Assembly: GCA_937919625.1 (NCBI GenBank)
Contig: CALFRK010000141.1
Span: 1-57,187, forward strand
Source of the DNA: an uncultured Ilumatobacter sp.
Lineage (GTDB): Bacteria; Actinomycetota; Acidimicrobiia; Acidimicrobiales; Ilumatobacteraceae
DNA length: 57,187 nucleotides
Direction of reading: 5' to 3'
Shown: positions 54,948 to 57,187 of the stretch, in pieces
How positions within the stretch are numbered: position 1 is the first letter of the stretch
Layout: each line of letters opens with the position of its first letter
The notes under the pieces: model-generated
What the model was told of the DNA's origin: nothing
Databases searched by the model: none
What the model saw: only the letters and a program-made list of their open reading frames with translations
Position numbers and translations under genes: made by a program

Positions 54948-55748
54948 GTGACCCGTCGACTCGCACTCATCTTGCTGAGCCTGTTGGCGCTCACGTCGTG
55001 CCGGCTCGACGTCTCGGTTTCGGTCGAGATGCAGCCAGACGGCACGGGCCTCGTCACGCTCGTGGCGGTCGCCGACGCCGACCTCGTGCAACGGGTTCCC
55101 GAACTGGTTGACGATCTTCGTCTCGACGACGCGACCGACAACGGTTGGACCATCGACGGGCCCGACGGGGTCGAGGGTGGAGGGCTTTCGATTACACTCA
55201 CCCACGAGTTCCACTCGGCAGAAGAACTCGCCAACGTGATGACCAGCATCGGCCCACCGCTGACTCAGATGGCCGCCGCTCGCACGCCAGCCGAAGGCCA
55301 GACAACCAACGCCATCAACGGTGAGCTCGTGTTGTCGAACGGGTTCGAGACATTCGCTGACGCCGATCTCATGCAGGCCGTTGGTGGCCTGCCGTTTGGC
55401 GAAGAATTCGCCGCCGCCGGCCTCACGCCGAGCGAGGCGATGTCATTCACGTTTCGGGTTGCGCTGCCGGGCGAGTTGATCTCCGCCGAAACCGGCACCG
55501 AGACGGAAGGGGGCGTGATCGAGTGGACGGCCCCGCTCGACGGCACTTCCGTCAACCTGTACACGGCGACCGTGCAACGACCGGCCAGCGCCGCCACCAA
55601 CTGGGCAGGGCCACTGTCGAGCGTGGCCCTGATCACCCTGATCGCCTGGGTGATTGCGGCCGCGCTATTGATCACCTTCGTCGTGGTGGCTCGCGGCGCC
55701 AAAAGGCGGCGCCGCTCACAAGCACTTCGCCACCTCGACAACCGCTGA
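54948..55748 (+). CDS. LppM-like lipoprotein with C-terminal membrane helix
   Basis: A 266-residue protein. A signal peptide ends in lipobox LTSC with Cys18 as lipidation site. The next ~200 residues start LDVSVSVEMQPDGTGLVTL, typical of the DUF3153/LppM family of actinobacteria. A helix near residues 222-246 and a basic tail end the protein. LppM in mycobacteria affects the cell surface; the role here is unknown. GTG 54948 is 41 bp after clpC, so partial cotranscription is possible. Confidence 0.88.
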   Translation: MTRRLALILLSLLALTSCRLDVSVSVEMQPDGTGLVTLVAVADADLVQRVPELVDDLRLDDATDNGWTIDGPDGVEGGGLSITLTHEFHSAEELANVMTSIGPPLTQMAAARTPAEGQTTNAINGELVLSNGFETFADADLMQAVGGLPFGEEFAAAGLTPSEAMSFTFRVALPGELISAETGTETEGGVIEWTAPLDGTSVNLYTATVQRPASAATNWAGPLSSVALITLIAWVIAAALLITFVVVARGAKRRRRSQALRHLDNR

Positions 55749-55774
55749 GCGGTCGACCAGAACCGAACGTTCGG
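55742..55774. terminator. Small inverted repeats between convergent genes
   Basis: CCGC-TGA-GCGG overlaps the lipoprotein stop codon (55742-55752), and the perfect palindrome CCGAACGTTCGG lies at 55763-55774. They may help to end the converging transcripts, but no T-run is present. Confidence 0.3.
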
Positions 55775-55811
55775 AGTGGGCCTGACACACTTCCAAGGTC
55801 GTGAAGCTGGT

Positions 55812-57187
55812 TCAGTTGCGGGCGTTGTAGTCGGAGATCAGCAGGTTGGCGCGTTCGGCTGCCGAAGAGAGCGCAGTTTGGACGTCACCGCCTTCGAGGA
55901 TCTCGGCGACGGCCACCGCTGTCACGACTCGTACATCGCGCTGCGGGCCCAGGATCGGGCCCTGCAAGGCCGGCTCGTCGGGTGATCCGATCAACTGGTC
56001 GTAGGCGACACGGAACCGCGGATCATCGATATAGGTCGAGGCGATCGGCTCGAGCTCGAGAGCGTCCGTACGGATCGGCACGTAGCCGGTCTGAACAGCC
56101 CACTCCGACTGCGACTGCGCCGACACGAGATACATAATGAAGTCCCACGCCGCGGCGGCGGTCTGATCGCCGTGATCGGCGACGATGTAGAGGGCGGCGC
56201 CTCCGACCAGTGCCGTCGGCGTTCCCGACGGCCCCGGTAGCGGGCCGATCCCGACGTCGTCACCGGTCAGTCCAGGGATCAGGCCACCGTCTAGGGCGTC
56301 GAATACGGTGCCGAGCGCGGCCGAGGTGCCGATCGTCATCGCCGCCGGCTCGGACTGGTCAGCGAGCTTGAGGAAGTTGTCCTGACCGCTGCCGTTGCCG
56401 CCGACGTAGAACGCCAGGCCGTCCTGCACCATGTCTTGGATGAAGGTCATCAGCTCGACACCCGTCGGACCGTCGTATAGCACGCGGGTGGCTGGCGCCG
56501 AGCGGCCGTTGTCGTTGTCGGCGTACAGTTCGCCGGCGTTGGCGAACCACTGCTCGATAAACCAACCGCCCCCCGAGTCGGTGCCGCTGTCGATCGCCAC
56601 GCCATAGCTGGCCGCCCCAGAATCGACGATCGCCTGTGAGTACTGGCGCAGCTCTTCCAGCGACTGCGGTGGGTCGGTGGGATCGAGGCCCGCCTCGACA
56701 AACATCGATCGGTTGAAGTAGAGCACCGGGTTCGAGACATTGAACGGCATCGCCCATTGCACTCCAGCGGTCGTGTACGCCTTGAGCGCTGCGGCTTGGA
56801 ACATGCTGGTGTCGAATTCGGACGCCCGGATGCACGACTCGATCGGGATCACCGAATCGGAGTCGATCGTTTGCTGCACGACGTATTCGGGCAACATCAC
56901 CAGATCGGGCCGGCTGCCCTGGCTGGTCTGCACATACTTGTCGATCGTCGAGTCGTAGCTGCCCTGCGGCTCGAGCTTTACCCGCACCTTCGATTGGCTG
57001 GCGTTGTATTCGGCGGCGAGAAACTCGATCCCGTCGTTTGTCGCACCCGTCAGCCCATGCCACATCAGCACCTCGACCGGGCCGTCGGCGGCGGCGAGTG
57101 CATCGACAGCACACGGTGTTAGGTCTGGTGCTGCGATCGTTGTGGTGGTCACGGCCACCACCGGCTCCTGCGGGGTCGTGTCTCCGG
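55812..57187 (-). CDS. ABC transporter sugar-binding protein, UgpB-like (5' end missing)
   Basis: At least 458 residues of an extracellular solute-binding protein family 1 member. Typical parts are VEVLMWHGLTGATNDGIEFLAAEYNAS near the start, VLYFNRSMFVEAGLDP in the middle, and AAWDFIMYLVSAQSQSEWAVQTGYVPI near the end. The frame stays open to the window edge, and no signal peptide or lipobox is inside, so the true start lies beyond. It probably binds a glycerol-3-phosphate-type or sugar ligand; the transport genes are not in the window. Confidence 0.9.
   Translation of the reverse strand, partial: GDTTPQEPVVAVTTTTIAAPDLTPCAVDALAAADGPVEVLMWHGLTGATNDGIEFLAAEYNASQSKVRVKLEPQGSYDSTIDKYVQTSQGSRPDLVMLPEYVVQQTIDSDSVIPIESCIRASEFDTSMFQAAALKAYTTAGVQWAMPFNVSNPVLYFNRSMFVEAGLDPTDPPQSLEELRQYSQAIVDSGAASYGVAIDSGTDSGGGWFIEQWFANAGELYADNDNGRSAPATRVLYDGPTGVELMTFIQDMVQDGLAFYVGGNGSGQDNFLKLADQSEPAAMTIGTSAALGTVFDALDGGLIPGLTGDDVGIGPLPGPSGTPTALVGGAALYIVADHGDQTAAAAWDFIMYLVSAQSQSEWAVQTGYVPIRTDALELEPIASTYIDDPRFRVAYDQLIGSPDEPALQGPILGPQRDVRVVTAVAVAEILEGGDVQTALSSAAERANLLISDYNARN

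Overview
The window is GC-rich and reads like a chromosomal segment of a free-living actinobacterium. The respiratory gene set, the leaderless-looking starts, many GTG starts, ClpC and the LppM-type lipoprotein fit this. A class Acidimicrobiia (Ilumatobacter-like) origin is my best guess from gene style, not a proven assignment. There are no insertion sequences, phage genes or CRISPR arrays. Most genes lie on the minus strand in tightly overlapping operons (ATGA, GTGA and TGATG junctions).

Layout. (1) 1-2.2 kb: the 5' end of tuf, a 35-bp tandem repeat, tRNA-Met(CAU) and tRNA-Thr(GGU), a GNAT acetyltransferase, tRNA-Tyr(GUA) with its own terminator, and yajQ. (2) 2.2-7.1 kb: an unknown proline-rich membrane protein coupled to acetyl-CoA synthetase, then a MidA/NDUFAF7-type methyltransferase. 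(3) 7.2-17.9 kb: an 11-gene complex I operon, nuoABCDHIJKLMN, with no NADH-dehydrogenase module (no nuoEFG). (4) 18.2-23.3 kb: an ABC exporter (ATPase and FtsX-type permease) coupled to a NarL-type histidine kinase and response regulator. (5) 23.4-24.9 kb: a CopC-like protein and a class II aldolase-fold protein. (6) 25.0-45.5 kb: one co-directional run of 21 genes. It starts with a b6f-like cytochrome bc complex (small membrane protein, 2[4Fe-4S] protein, split cytochrome b, Rieske protein, dihaem cytochrome c, unknown membrane protein) and continues into a complete 14-subunit nuoA-N. (7) 45.5-46.0 kb: a 490-bp divergent regulatory region with palindromes and a 14-bp tandem repeat. (8) 46.0-57.2 kb: a membrane cytochrome c plus geranylgeranyl-reductase-type flavoprotein, TrkH/TrkA potassium uptake, a polyprenyl diphosphate synthase, ClpC, an LppM-like lipoprotein and a truncated sugar-binding protein.

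How they fit. Complex I (two versions), a quinol:cytochrome c oxidoreductase, its c-type cytochromes and isoprenoid/quinone-tail enzymes are packed together, so this is a respiratory-chain island. The two complexes I are not copies. The 14-subunit enzyme has the canonical quinone-site Tyr in NuoD. The 11-subunit enzyme has Trp there and must take electrons from something other than the NuoEFG module, for example ferredoxin or F420H2. The cytochrome b is strikingly b6-like, including a Cys at the exact spacing of the haem c_n attachment Cys, and a ferredoxin-like protein is encoded right beside it. A short N-terminal motif (EIPEHLLKR) is shared by two different respiratory membrane proteins on opposite strands. 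These are the points most worth following up.
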